Assembly (NCBI RefSeq): GCF_001429295.1
Contig: NZ_LMJL01000008.1
Span: 612,732-652,706 of the forward strand
Direction of reading: 5' to 3'
Origin: Flavobacterium sp. Root935
GTDB taxonomy: Bacteria; Bacteroidota; Bacteroidia; Flavobacteriales; Flavobacteriaceae
Length of the DNA stretch: 39,975 bases
The notes below the pieces were generated by a model. It did no database searches, was not told the origin of the DNA, and worked only from the letters and a program-made list of their open reading frames with translations. This document shows, piece by piece, positions 28,173 through 36,474 of this stretch (its first letter is position 1; every line of letters starts with the position of its first letter). The position numbers and the translations under genes were made by a program.

Positions 28173-30104
28173 TTATAATTGTGAAATAATAAATTCGCTT
28201 CTTCTGTTGGCTTGATGCTGTTCTTCTGAACATTTTACACCATCAGTACATCCATTTACTAACTGGGTTTCGCCATAGCCTTTTCCAGTTAATCTATTGG
28301 CATTAATACCATTTTTAATTAGCCATTTTATAGTTGATTCGGCTCTTCTATTAGATAAAGCCTGATTGTATTTATTGCTGGCTCTGCTGTCCGTGTGTGA
28401 ACGAATATCGAGTTTCATTGTTGGATTATTATTTAAAACATCCAATATCTTCTCTAGATCAAGTGCTGCTTCCCTTTGAATATCTGATTTGTCCAATTTG
28501 AAATAAATCATTTTAATATCGAAACATTTTCCTAAATCATCGCCAACTTTAACCTTGCAAGTGGCTTTATCCAAAGCAATTGGAAGAGTGGTTTTTCCTG
28601 TTACTCTATCTATAATCACCATTACTTCTTTAGTCGCATAATCGGTGTTTTCTGCTCTTACATTATACGTTTTACCACATTCTACAGGAAAAGAATATTT
28701 TCCTGAAGCATCAGAAACTATGCTGTTCTTAACGATCTGATTTTCATACAATGTTACTTTTGCACCAGAGAGAATACTGCCGGTTGCTGCATCTGTTATT
28801 GTACCTTCTAATCCTTGAATACATTGTAGTTTTCGGGTTTCAAGAAATTTATAAATATCATCAGAACCTTGTCCTCCATCTTTATTGGAGCTGAAATATC
28901 CTCTTCTGGAACCGGGATCAATGATATAAGCAAAATCATCTTTGGGAGAATTAATATCAGCACCTACATTTTGAATATTGCTTATAGTTCCATCATCTTC
29001 AATTTTCCCCACAAAAACATCTAATCCGCCAAGTCCAGGATGCCCGTCAGAAGCAAAATAGATTTCATTTTCGCTTGTAACGTATGGATAAGTTTCCTTG
29101 CCTTCTGTGTTTATGGTGTTTCCGAGATTTTCAGGTGGGCCATAACCTCCGTTAGGATTGATACTTACTTTATAAATATCCGACTGACCAAGTGTTCCCG
29201 GTCTGTCTGATGCGAAGTAAAGCGTTTTCTCATCAGCGCTTAGAGCTGGATGTGCTGTACTGTAATTGTCGCTGTTAAAAGGAAGTTCTGTTATATTTGT
29301 CCATTTATCATTTTCGAGAGTAGCTTTGTATATTTTTACTAAAGTAATTTTATTTTCATCTTTACCTTTTTTACCATTTATAAAATTATTTCTTGTGAAA
29401 TAAACCGTTTTTCCATCCTTGGTAAAAGCCGGCGAAGATTCATGAAATTTAGTATTTAAAGAGGTTTTAAATTTATTAACTTTAGAACTTGCATTGGTTG
29501 CTGGGTCAATATCTGCAAAATATAAATTAGTGAAATATTCTCCTGTCCATTTGTGTTTACGCTGCGAGAAATTACCTGTATCTCTTGCAGATGCAAAGTA
29601 TATTTTATTATTATAAACAAAAGAGCCGTAATCTGAATATTTGGTATTTATTCCTGCATCTTCAATTTTATAACGCCCTGAATTGTTTTTGATTTGGTTA
29701 AGATAATTACTGTCTTCTTTGTATAATTTTCCTCTGCTGTCATTATTAAACTTAGCGCTGAATTCTGCCAGCATTTTATTTGCTTTTTCGATCTGACCTA
29801 TTGATTTAAGTGATTGTGCATATCTGTAATAGTACTCGGCTTCTGGAGAAGGGTTCATAGCAAAAAGTTCACCATACCATTTAGCAGCGCCTTCAAAATC
29901 AGAATTGAAGTAGTAGGAATTCCCCAGCTTTTTAAACATATCTTCAGATTTGTATCCTTTATCTGCTACGCGCTCATAAGTCTTAATAGCATCGATATAG
30001 GCATAACTATTATAGTTTTTATCTCCCAAGGCTACTTTTTTCTCTTGAGCATAACCTTGAAAAAAAACACTTATTATTGTACAAATGAGTATAACTTTTT
30101 TCAT
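28173..30104 (-). CDS. OmpA-family, PorE-like peptidoglycan-binding protein of type IX secretion/adhesin loci
   Basis: Periplasmic/outer membrane protein of 643 residues with signal peptide (GYAQ near residue 20). Order of parts: TPR-like helices about 25-120; five PD40/WD40-like beta-propeller repeats about 150-425 with signatures YFASARD, YFTRNN, YFASDRPG, YFASDGHPG and YFSSNKDGG; a carboxypeptidase-regulatory-like domain about 432-505; and an OmpA C-terminal domain about 525-643 (MIYFKLDKSDI; DIRSHTDSRASNKYN; NRRSEF) that binds peptidoglycan. This matches PorE (PG1058-type) T9SS-associated proteins. It lies 11 bp after a broken PorP/SprF gene; such trios usually serve export of one large adhesin. 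The OmpA gene itself is intact. Confidence 0.88.
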   Translation of the reverse strand: MKKVILICTIISVFFQGYAQEKKVALGDKNYNSYAYIDAIKTYERVADKGYKSEDMFKKLGNSYYFNSDFEGAAKWYGELFAMNPSPEAEYYYRYAQSLKSIGQIEKANKMLAEFSAKFNNDSRGKLYKEDSNYLNQIKNNSGRYKIEDAGINTKYSDYGSFVYNNKIYFASARDTGNFSQRKHKWTGEYFTNLYFADIDPATNASSKVNKFKTSLNTKFHESSPAFTKDGKTVYFTRNNFINGKKGKDENKITLVKIYKATLENDKWTNITELPFNSDNYSTAHPALSADEKTLYFASDRPGTLGQSDIYKVSINPNGGYGPPENLGNTINTEGKETYPYVTSENEIYFASDGHPGLGGLDVFVGKIEDDGTISNIQNVGADINSPKDDFAYIIDPGSRRGYFSSNKDGGQGSDDIYKFLETRKLQCIQGLEGTITDAATGSILSGAKVTLYENQIVKNSIVSDASGKYSFPVECGKTYNVRAENTDYATKEVMVIIDRVTGKTTLPIALDKATCKVKVGDDLGKCFDIKMIYFKLDKSDIQREAALDLEKILDVLNNNPTMKLDIRSHTDSRASNKYNQALSNRRAESTIKWLIKNGINANRLTGKGYGETQLVNGCTDGVKCSEEQHQANRRSEFIISQL

Positions 30105-30115
30105 AATAAATATTT

Positions 30116-31031
30116 TTAGAAGAATCGAGGGGTTGTCATTCTATTATTGTTTTTGAAGAATTCATAACGCAGGAATATTTCATGTGAGCCTGAGTTATAG
30201 TTGTTCAGACGAGTAGTTTCACGATCATAGCCATAACCAATATACAAACCGTCGGTTATCTGAAAACCTGCTATAGCACTAAGCGCAGCACTCCATCTGT
30301 AGGCCACACCTACCACAAATTTATCAATGAACATAAAATTAGCCGAAATATCTACTTGCAATGGAGCACCTTGCACCATTTTACCCAATACTGCTGGTTT
30401 AAATTTAATATCCTGATATTTGTCTAGATTAAAGACATAACCTCCCATTAAATAATAATTAATTTTATCCTTATAGATGGCAACATCATTATCGTCATAA
30501 CGATTGGTTTCTATGAAATTCGGAACCGATAATCCGATATAGGCTTTGTCAGAATGCCAATAGATTCCTGCTCCAACGTTTGGCGAAAATTTATTGTCTA
30601 AGTCCTGAAACTGCGGATCGCCTTGATCTTCTGGATTCAATTTATTAATATCGAGATTACAAATTGGCTGTTCCTTTTATTCCAAAAGAGAGTTTGAAAT
30701 CTGCCGAAGTTTGAACAGTATAAGACAAGTCTACCGAAAAGTTATTCTCATTAGTAGGTCCAATTTTATCATTTACTACTGATAAACCTACCCCTAACTT
30801 GCTATTGTTAATTGGGGTGTTGATCGAGAAACTACTGGTTTCTGGAGCACCATCAAGACCCACCCATTGGGTACGATATAATCCAAAAATACTCAAAGCT
30901 CCCCGCGATCCGGCATAAGCAGGATTGATATTGATTGTGTTGTACATATACTGCGTGTACTGCGCATCTTGCTGAGCGTAATTTGCAATTGCTGTAAACA
31001 TCAAAATGAAAGAAAATAATGTTGTTTTCAT
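30116..31031 (-). pseudogene. PorP/SprF-family type IX secretion protein, frameshifted
   Basis: The two halves of one PorP/SprF-family outer membrane protein lie in different frames. The N-terminal half (30657-31031, 124 residues) has a signal peptide and the family signature QYTQYMYNTININPAYAGSR, and runs to GIKGTANL before a TAA stop. The C-terminal half continues at once in the other frame as NLDINKLNPEDQGDP and runs to the family's normal end (SHEIFLRYEFF...TPRFF). At the junction (about 30655-30660) the bases read AAT TTG TAA TCT; adding two bases, as in AAT TTG TTT AAT CTC, restores one reading frame of about 305 residues. Either a real 2-bp deletion (or equivalent +1) or a sequencing error. 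A minor internal start at 30640 could make the C-terminal piece, but without a signal peptide. Confidence 0.88.
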
Positions 31032-31682
31032 AATAGAATATTTATTATTACTATTTTTTTCTATTACCTGGAAGTAAGTCTTAATAATTTAAGTGGAAAA
31101 ATTGCCGTACCGAATACTAGCAAAGTATACAAAGTGATTTGCAATGCGATTGGCATAATAGCCTGAAAATAAAAGTAAAGAGAGTAATTTATTCTTCATA
31201 AGTTCAATTATTAGGATTATCAAACAATTTATTTATAATAGAAATAAAAACTAAAGACAGAAATCTGAGGCAGATAAGTAAAACACTTTAGACAAACCGC
31301 TATAAGTTTAAAAAGAGTGAATTAGAGGTTACAATAAATGATAAAAGAAATTACATGCTTTTAAGAAAACATGTACAAAGAGACGGCATGAAAAAAATTA
31401 TAGGTCTCTATAAAACTTATTAGATTTGAATGGCTTGAATAAATTAAATAAGGATTTTTTGAACTAATTAATTGAAATAATACTTATAAGACAATCCTAT
31501 TTAATTAAAGTTTTGTAAAAGTAATAAAATTTTAAAACACTAGCAATCAAAATTTTAATTTTCATTATTAATAAAAAACCTATATAAATTGGTACTTAAA
31601 ATCTTCAGGAAGATATTTCAAAAAAAGTCCTAATTTTCATTAGGACTTCGATTAGTTATATTTTTAGAAATAAATTAAAAAT
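31032..31682. other. 651-bp gene-poor region upstream of the broken porP-like gene
   Basis: No supported gene. The only notable reading frame is at 31089-31199 on the minus strand: 36 codons starting MKNKLLSLLLFSG, which resembles the beginning of a signal peptide and then loses sense. It may be a relic of a removed secreted-protein gene or chance. The right end holds the terminator at 31622-31650. The rest is very AT-rich. Confidence 0.6.
31622..31650 (-). terminator. Terminator after the Rid-family gene, copy of the 28118 hairpin
   Basis: The minus strand reads AAGTCCTAAT GAAA ATTAGGACTT followed by a T-run, 33 bp after the Rid-family stop. The 27-nt core (31622-31648) is identical to 28118-28144. 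Confidence 0.88.
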
Positions 31683-32072
31683 CTACTTTACGACGGTTGC
31701 TTCAAGTTCGACCTTTAAAGTTTCAAAAAGAGTTTTTACTTCCAGGACTGTACTCGATTGTTTAATTTCGTTCTCCTGAATCCAATTTTGTAAAACATCG
31801 AAATTTTCAAATAACGAAACACTTTCTGTTGTATAAATATTAAGTCTTACGATATTTTTTAATTCGTAATCAGCCTCTTTAATTACTTTTTCTAAGTTTT
31901 CGATTGTTTGTATCAATTGAGTACGTATATCAGCATCACTAGAAACACCATTATCATCAATAGCTGTTTGACCAGAAACATACAAAGTTCCTTTTACGTT
32001 ACTCACTTCTACAGCTTGAACATAGCTTCTGGCATCCTGCCATTTCCAAGGATTTATTATTCGTTTTTCCAT
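31683..32072 (-). CDS. Rid (YjgF/YER057c/UK114) family protein lacking the catalytic arginine
   Basis: Small cytoplasmic protein of 129 residues with the Rid fold: LYVSGQTAID near 30-39, the helix TQLIQTIENLEKVIKEA at 51-67, and the C-terminal strand LKVELEATVVK. Family members form trimers, and true RidA enzymes hydrolyse reactive 2-aminoacrylate using an Arg equivalent to E. coli Arg105. Here the matching stretch reads SSTVLEV, placing Ser107 where Arg would be. So RidA deaminase activity is unlikely; it belongs with the other Rid subfamilies. It follows the Crp/Fnr gene by 83 bp on the same strand and may be in its operon or under its control. Confidence 0.85.
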   Translation of the reverse strand: MEKRIINPWKWQDARSYVQAVEVSNVKGTLYVSGQTAIDDNGVSSDADIRTQLIQTIENLEKVIKEADYELKNIVRLNIYTTESVSLFENFDVLQNWIQENEIKQSSTVLEVKTLFETLKVELEATVVK

Positions 32073-32155
32073 CTTTCTATTTTTAAAATTAATAGATGCA
32101 AAAATCAGAAAGGCTTTGTTTTCCAGGGTGTGATAAACATCACAATTTTAAATTA

Positions 32156-32725
32156 TTAAAATAAACGGCTCAGCGTCTCGCGTGAAACCCCAAGATAAGA
32201 GGCCAAAGAGCTTTTAGGAACACGTTGCAGCAAAGCTGGATTTTTGAGTAATAACTGTTCGTATCTTTCGCGTGCATTTGAAGTTAGAAATGACAATATT
32301 CTTGTTTGTGATCCAATATGACCTGCAATTGATTTTCGGAGAAAAAAACGCTCCATTTGCTGTATTTCCGAACAAAGTTTTTCGAAGTTTTCCAACGAAA
32401 GGCTATATACAATTGTATCTTCAATACATTCTAAGGATAGTGTTGCTTTACTTTTAGTATAAAAAGCCTGAAAGTCGGTTTCCCACCAGTCTTCCATTGC
32501 AAAAGAAACGATATGTTTCTTGGCATCTTTGTCTTCATAAACTAATTTGACTAATCCAGAAACTACAAAATTTACATCTGAAACTTCATTTCCTTCTTCT
32601 ATAATAAATTGGCCTTTTTGAAAAGTTTTTAACTCAAAATGAGATATAATAAAAGCTACTTCATCATCCGTTAATGGAACTACTTTCTCAATATGCGCTT
32701 TTAAAAATTGCTCTGGATTATTCAT
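32156..32725 (-). CDS. Crp/Fnr-family transcriptional regulator
   Basis: DNA-binding regulator of 189 residues. The cyclic-nucleotide-binding-like beta roll is at about 20-110 (FQKGQFIIEEGNEVSDVNFVV; LVKLVYED; IVSFAMEDWW), the dimer helix at about 115-145, and a winged-helix recognition segment at the end (SSLASYLGVSRETLSRLF). The protein stops right after the recognition helix, a few residues short of most relatives, but this is common in Bacteroidota paralogs. No cysteine cluster for an Fe-S centre is visible at the N-terminus, so it is not an oxygen-sensing FNR in the classical sense. The ligand is unknown. Confidence 0.9.
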   Translation of the reverse strand: MNNPEQFLKAHIEKVVPLTDDEVAFIISHFELKTFQKGQFIIEEGNEVSDVNFVVSGLVKLVYEDKDAKKHIVSFAMEDWWETDFQAFYTKSKATLSLECIEDTIVYSLSLENFEKLCSEIQQMERFFLRKSIAGHIGSQTRILSFLTSNARERYEQLLLKNPALLQRVPKSSLASYLGVSRETLSRLF

Positions 32726-32793
32726 TAGAAGTTACTTTTTGTGTAAATGTAAATTAAACATATTTAAGATAATAAATGTCTCTCTCTTTCTTC

Positions 32794-33486
32794 TTATTTT
32801 TCGATTACGATATTATCATGAGTAGTCTTTTTAACCATTTTAGCTTGATTATTTTTAATTTTGTATAGACGCTCTATATTTGGAAGAGGTCCATCACGTA
32901 CACTAATTGTTTTACTCTTGGCATCAAGATCGAAAATAGAAACAGGAGAATCCATAATCGCTGAAAAAGATCTACTAAACTTATAGCCATTTTGTGTTGA
33001 TAAATAAAAGTTCCAATGATCATATATTGTGTGAGAAAGTAACGGCTCTCCTTTGATTGCCACATCCATTTTCTTATCAAAATTAAAATCACCATAAATT
33101 AAGCCACCATCATCACTAGAATAATAATCGTCAAACCTTCTTTCCTTTACCCGCTTTTTTGTTTTACGATCAAAAACTTTTACCTTTTTAGGCACTGATA
33201 TCCATGTTGTAACAGAATCTTCTTTATTATACTTAGAATAATAATCTAAAATAATTACAGCATAAAGATTATTTGGCAATAGCACAACATCACCTTCTTT
33301 ACTTTCTATTTTTTCTGATGGCTTCTTTTTCTTTATTGTATCTAAATCTTTCACAGTAATTGTATCTACTTTAACTTCTTTCTGTACAACAGAATTTTTT
33401 ACGACAGCGGTCTTTCTTTTTATTTCTGTTTGATATTGGCAGGAAAAGAAAATTGTAAATAAAGAAAGTAAAAAAAGGTTTTTCAT
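32794..33486 (-). CDS. Lipoprotein of XAC2610-like family, paralog 1
   Basis: Predicted lipoprotein of 230 residues: signal peptide with lipobox FFSC (Cys16) and then QYQTEIKRK. The central block includes LPNNLYAVIILD (70-81), KVFDRKTKK, and the acidic motif YGDFNFDKKMD (Asp133 to Asp141), which resembles a calcium-binding loop, then NFYLSTQNGYKFSRSFS. The pattern recalls the XAC2610 family, whose founder is a periplasmic lipoprotein that inhibits a lysozyme-like effector; this is a resemblance I recall, not a search result. It starts 6 bp after the 392-residue paralog and is strongly similar to it over the first 60 residues, also at the DNA level. Function unknown. Confidence 0.75.
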   Translation of the reverse strand: MKNLFLLSLFTIFFSCQYQTEIKRKTAVVKNSVVQKEVKVDTITVKDLDTIKKKKPSEKIESKEGDVVLLPNNLYAVIILDYYSKYNKEDSVTTWISVPKKVKVFDRKTKKRVKERRFDDYYSSDDGGLIYGDFNFDKKMDVAIKGEPLLSHTIYDHWNFYLSTQNGYKFSRSFSAIMDSPVSIFDLDAKSKTISVRDGPLPNIERLYKIKNNQAKMVKKTTHDNIVIEK

Positions 33487-33492
33487 TTGTCT

Positions 33493-34671
33493 TTAGTTTT
33501 CAATTGTCTTGTTGATAATATAACTTTCATAACTGTCTATCCATTTAAAATCCTTTTTAAAAGTTATTAGTTTTGACAGACTTCCTTGTTTTGCTTTATT
33601 ATCTCCTACTAATTTTGTTGTTTTTCCATTTCTTGTAATCTCAACACCAATATCATTTTTGCTATCATATACTTTATATAATGTCTTTTGATCTTTAAAA
33701 ACTAGCGAATTATTTTTTAAATTATAATTAAATTCATCTGAATAATCAAAACTTACCAAACTATCTTTTCTTTCTATTTGGGTGTAATAAAGTTTATTCG
33801 AATAGTCATCAATAAAAATCTTGATTTTCTTTTTAGAATTTTTAATATCAAAAGAAAGTACCGAATATTTGTAATTATTCTCCCAAATATCGGGGCTGAT
33901 GAATTTAAATTCTGTGTGCGATATCCTTTTCTTACCATTCCAACGGTCATCAAAATGAGAATAAAAAGGACCATCTGACAGGCGAGGTGAATAAAAATTT
34001 CTTGTTAACTTAGCCTTATTATTTACAACCTTATATTCAAAAGATTCATCCAATTCAGCTACTCGATAAGCAATAATTTTTTTATTCTTGGCATCAAGCT
34101 CCAAGTACGAAATTGGCCTATTCATTATTTCTGAAAAAGATTTACTAAACTTATAACCTTTAGAAGTTGCTAAATAAAAATTGTAATTATAAAAACTACG
34201 ATATCCTAATATTTCACTTTGAATAGCGACATCCATTTTCCCATCAAAATTAAAATCTCCATAATATAAAAAATCATCTTGGTCTTCAGCATGATCATCA
34301 ACATAATAATTATCTATTGTTGTCTCTCGAAGCTGCTTTTTAGTAGTACGATCAAAAACCTTAACCTTTATGGGTACAGACACCCACCTTTTCATAGAAT
34401 CTTTTTCTTTCTTGTTTTCATAAGAATCTAAAATAATGACTGCATAACGATTATTTGGCAATAATACCACTGTCCCTTCATTACTTTTTATTTTTTCTGA
34501 TTGCTTTTTTTTATCTATTGTATCTAAATCTTTTACAGCAATCGTATTCACTTTAACTTCTTTTTGTACAATAGAATCTTTTACGGCTGCTCTTTTTCTT
34601 TTTATTTCTGTTTGATATTGGCAGGAAAAGAAAAATATAAATAAAGGGAAAAGTAAAAAAAGGTTTTTCAT
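33493..34671 (-). CDS. Lipoprotein of XAC2610-like family, paralog 2 with C-terminal extension
   Basis: Longest of three tandem paralogs, 392 residues. Lipobox FFSC (Cys17), then the shared leader QYQTEIKRKRAAVKDS. The shared domain runs to about residue 220 with VLLPNNRYAVIILDSY (69-84) and YGDFNFDGKMD (Asp139 to Asp147), followed by NYNFYLATSKGYKFSKSFSE. A further region of about 170 residues (220-392), rich in Lys, Tyr and Asp, is absent from the other two copies; I recognise no family in it. The first lines of this gene and of the 230-residue copy are nearly identical in DNA, pointing to recent duplication followed by loss or gain of the extension. Function unknown. Confidence 0.75.
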   Translation of the reverse strand: MKNLFLLFPLFIFFFSCQYQTEIKRKRAAVKDSIVQKEVKVNTIAVKDLDTIDKKKQSEKIKSNEGTVVLLPNNRYAVIILDSYENKKEKDSMKRWVSVPIKVKVFDRTTKKQLRETTIDNYYVDDHAEDQDDFLYYGDFNFDGKMDVAIQSEILGYRSFYNYNFYLATSKGYKFSKSFSEIMNRPISYLELDAKNKKIIAYRVAELDESFEYKVVNNKAKLTRNFYSPRLSDGPFYSHFDDRWNGKKRISHTEFKFISPDIWENNYKYSVLSFDIKNSKKKIKIFIDDYSNKLYYTQIERKDSLVSFDYSDEFNYNLKNNSLVFKDQKTLYKVYDSKNDIGVEITRNGKTTKLVGDNKAKQGSLSKLITFKKDFKWIDSYESYIINKTIEN

Positions 34672-34828
34672 TTTGTGCTTATGGATTTAGAAGACTTAAT
34701 TATAAAAGTTTTATAGCTAAAGAATCCAGCAAAATTAAATTAGAACAATCTTTATGGAAGTACTCCAAAAGTTATAAGAATGATAGAATAAGTTCTTTAT
34801 TAGAAAAAATGAGAAAAGAGGAAATAAA

Positions 34829-34867
34829 AAAATCCAAATCTAATTTTTTACGATTGGATTTGGATTT
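34829..34867 (-). terminator. Terminator downstream of lipoprotein paralog 3
   Basis: AAATCCAAATCTAAT pairs with ATTGGATTTGGATTT, with a small mismatch, over an 8-nt loop; on the minus strand a T-run follows. It closely resembles the hairpin at 35669-35712, and flanking bases (GATAGAATAAG) are shared too, so the whole spacer seems duplicated. Confidence 0.75.
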
Positions 34868-34933
34868 ATATAATCTATTTGACAATTCTTTATTCTATTG
34901 ATTAGAATTACTTTCTGAATCATTGTCAAACAT

Positions 34934-35572
34934 TTAATTATCTATAACTTCTCTAGTTTCTTTGTTATGAAATATCAATTTAATTTTATCCTGTTTAACT
35001 TGATAGATCCATGTTTCATCCCATTCTGCTTCTCTTTGTACAGTAATTTTTTTGTTTTTTGAATCAAGTTCTATTGTTTCAAATGCATCTTCTGTTATTT
35101 TAGAAAATCTTTTATTTAACTCATAGCCATTTTGGGTGGCCAAATAAATATCATAATTGTAAAAATCTCTATAACCAGAATTTGTTCCTCGACATACTAT
35201 ATCCATTTTTCCATCAAAATTAAAATCTCCATACCAAATACGATTGTTTTTTGAATAGTAAATTCCCTCCAATGGTACTTCGGGTATCTCGTTATTTGTT
35301 TTACGATCAAAAATAGTAACCTTTTTAGGTTTATATAAAACATCTGGTTCTTGCCCTTTATTATTTACTACTACAGAGTCTAAAGCAACAACTGCATAAT
35401 GATTATTTGGCAAATCAATAGTTACACTACCCACCTGTTTATTTTCAGATGAAATACTTATTTTCTCCGATTTTAACTCTGCTACTACTGGTAATTTCTT
35501 TTTATCCTCTTCTACTTTTTTACAGGAGAAAACAATTAAAATTATAGAAAAGAGTAATATTATTTTTTTCAT
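34934..35572 (-). CDS. Lipoprotein of XAC2610-like family, paralog 3
   Basis: Predicted lipoprotein of 212 residues, the most diverged of the tandem set. Lipobox VFSC (Cys17) followed by KKVEEDKKK. Conserved blocks: IDLPNNHYAVVALDS (52-66), VTIFDRKTNNE, YGDFNFDGKMD (Asp116 to Asp124), and NYDIYLATQNGYELNKRFSK. These align in order with the other two proteins, and the acidic loop is fully kept. It has its own terminator and a 262-bp gap to paralog 2, so it may be a separate transcript. The family likeness to XAC2610-type inhibitors is my recollection of motifs; no effector or toxin gene is beside it. Confidence 0.75.
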   Translation of the reverse strand: MKKIILLFSIILIVFSCKKVEEDKKKLPVVAELKSEKISISSENKQVGSVTIDLPNNHYAVVALDSVVVNNKGQEPDVLYKPKKVTIFDRKTNNEIPEVPLEGIYYSKNNRIWYGDFNFDGKMDIVCRGTNSGYRDFYNYDIYLATQNGYELNKRFSKITEDAFETIELDSKNKKITVQREAEWDETWIYQVKQDKIKLIFHNKETREVIDN

Positions 35573-35668
35573 TTTATTCTTCTTTTTAATTACGACAAAA
35601 TTAAAAATTGAATATTCTAAAAAAGCCCGTTAAAGTTTTAAAGGTGATAGAATAAGATTTATTAATAA

Positions 35669-35712
35669 AAAAAATCCAAATCCCAATCGTAAAAATTGGA
35701 ATTTGGATTTTA
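35669..35712 (-). terminator. Terminator downstream of the SIMPL-domain gene
   Basis: AAATCCAAATCCCAAT and ATTGGAATTTGGATTT form a long stem with one bulge; on the minus strand a T-run follows. It lies 22 bp after the SIMPL stop codon. Confidence 0.85.
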
Positions 35713-35733
35713 AAAATTTGAATTTTATATCGT

Positions 35734-36423
35734 TTAGTCTAAAACAAAACTCACACTTACATTTGCAGTAATTTCGATTTCGCCAATTGCCAAAGTTTCG
35801 TTTGAAGCTCCAGCTGCATCCATCTCCATTGATTTCATAGCAGCGTACATTGGTCTAGGAGTATAAATCTGAGAGTTATCTGAAATTGTAAAAGCTTTGC
35901 CTACTTTTTGTCCTAAAACAGAAACATATTCTTCTGCTTTTACTTTAGCATCTTTCATCGCTAATTTTCTAGCTTCAGATTGGTATTGTGCTAATTTAGA
36001 TGACTCAAAAGAAACTCTGTCAATACGATTGATTCCCTGCTGTACTAAACCTTCCATTAATTCGTCATATTTAGACAAATCTTTTACAATAATTTCTACA
36101 GTCTGAGTTGCGTTATAAGAAGTTTTCTTTTTCTCATAATCGTACTGCGGATTAAGAGCAACTTGTTTGGTTTTGAAATCTGCCGTTGGGATATTCATTT
36201 TTTTGATGAATTTTAAAACAGCATCCATCTTTTCGTCGTTTTGTTTTTTAACGTCTTTAGCATTATTCCCTTTTGTTTCAACCGAAGCTGAAATACAAAC
36301 CTGATCAGGCGCTACTTTTACTTTTCCTTCTCCATTCACGTTGATTAGAGGTATTTGTTTGATTTCTTGGCCGTAAGACATAGTCATAAACATGATTGTT
36401 AAAAATAATACTAGTTTTTTCAT
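35734..36423 (-). CDS. SIMPL-domain (DUF541) periplasmic protein
   Basis: Exported protein of 229 residues with a signal peptide (SYGQ near residue 19) and one SIMPL domain. Typical segments are VNGEGKVKVAPDQVCISASV (about 29-48), KIDAVLKFIKK-like helix near 66-75, VALNPQYDYEKKKTSYNATQ (88-107), and the C-terminal AIGEIEITANVSVSFVLD. The E. coli relative YggE is linked to oxidative stress tolerance, but the biochemical role of the family is not settled. It lies 51 bp downstream of the rhomboid gene on the same strand, which may make a two-gene unit. Confidence 0.88.
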   Translation of the reverse strand: MKKLVLFLTIMFMTMSYGQEIKQIPLINVNGEGKVKVAPDQVCISASVETKGNNAKDVKKQNDEKMDAVLKFIKKMNIPTADFKTKQVALNPQYDYEKKKTSYNATQTVEIIVKDLSKYDELMEGLVQQGINRIDRVSFESSKLAQYQSEARKLAMKDAKVKAEEYVSVLGQKVGKAFTISDNSQIYTPRPMYAAMKSMEMDAAGASNETLAIGEIEITANVSVSFVLD

Positions 36424-36474
36424 TTTTGTTAAATTTTAATATTTAGTAAAAGCTTTTCAAAAGTTATGCCAGCA

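Noticed and set aside
31089..31199. 36-codon minus-strand frame beginning MKNKLLSLLLFSG.
   Set aside because: Starts like a signal peptide but is very short and soon turns into unconvincing sequence; kept only as a possible relic, not as a gene.
34671..34901. A plus-strand frame of about 75 codons open up to TGA at 34899, between two lipoprotein genes.
   Set aside because: It has no ATG near its beginning, overlaps the start of the 392-residue lipoprotein gene antisense and a clear terminator hairpin, and the similar spacer at 35641-35712 does not keep the frame open.
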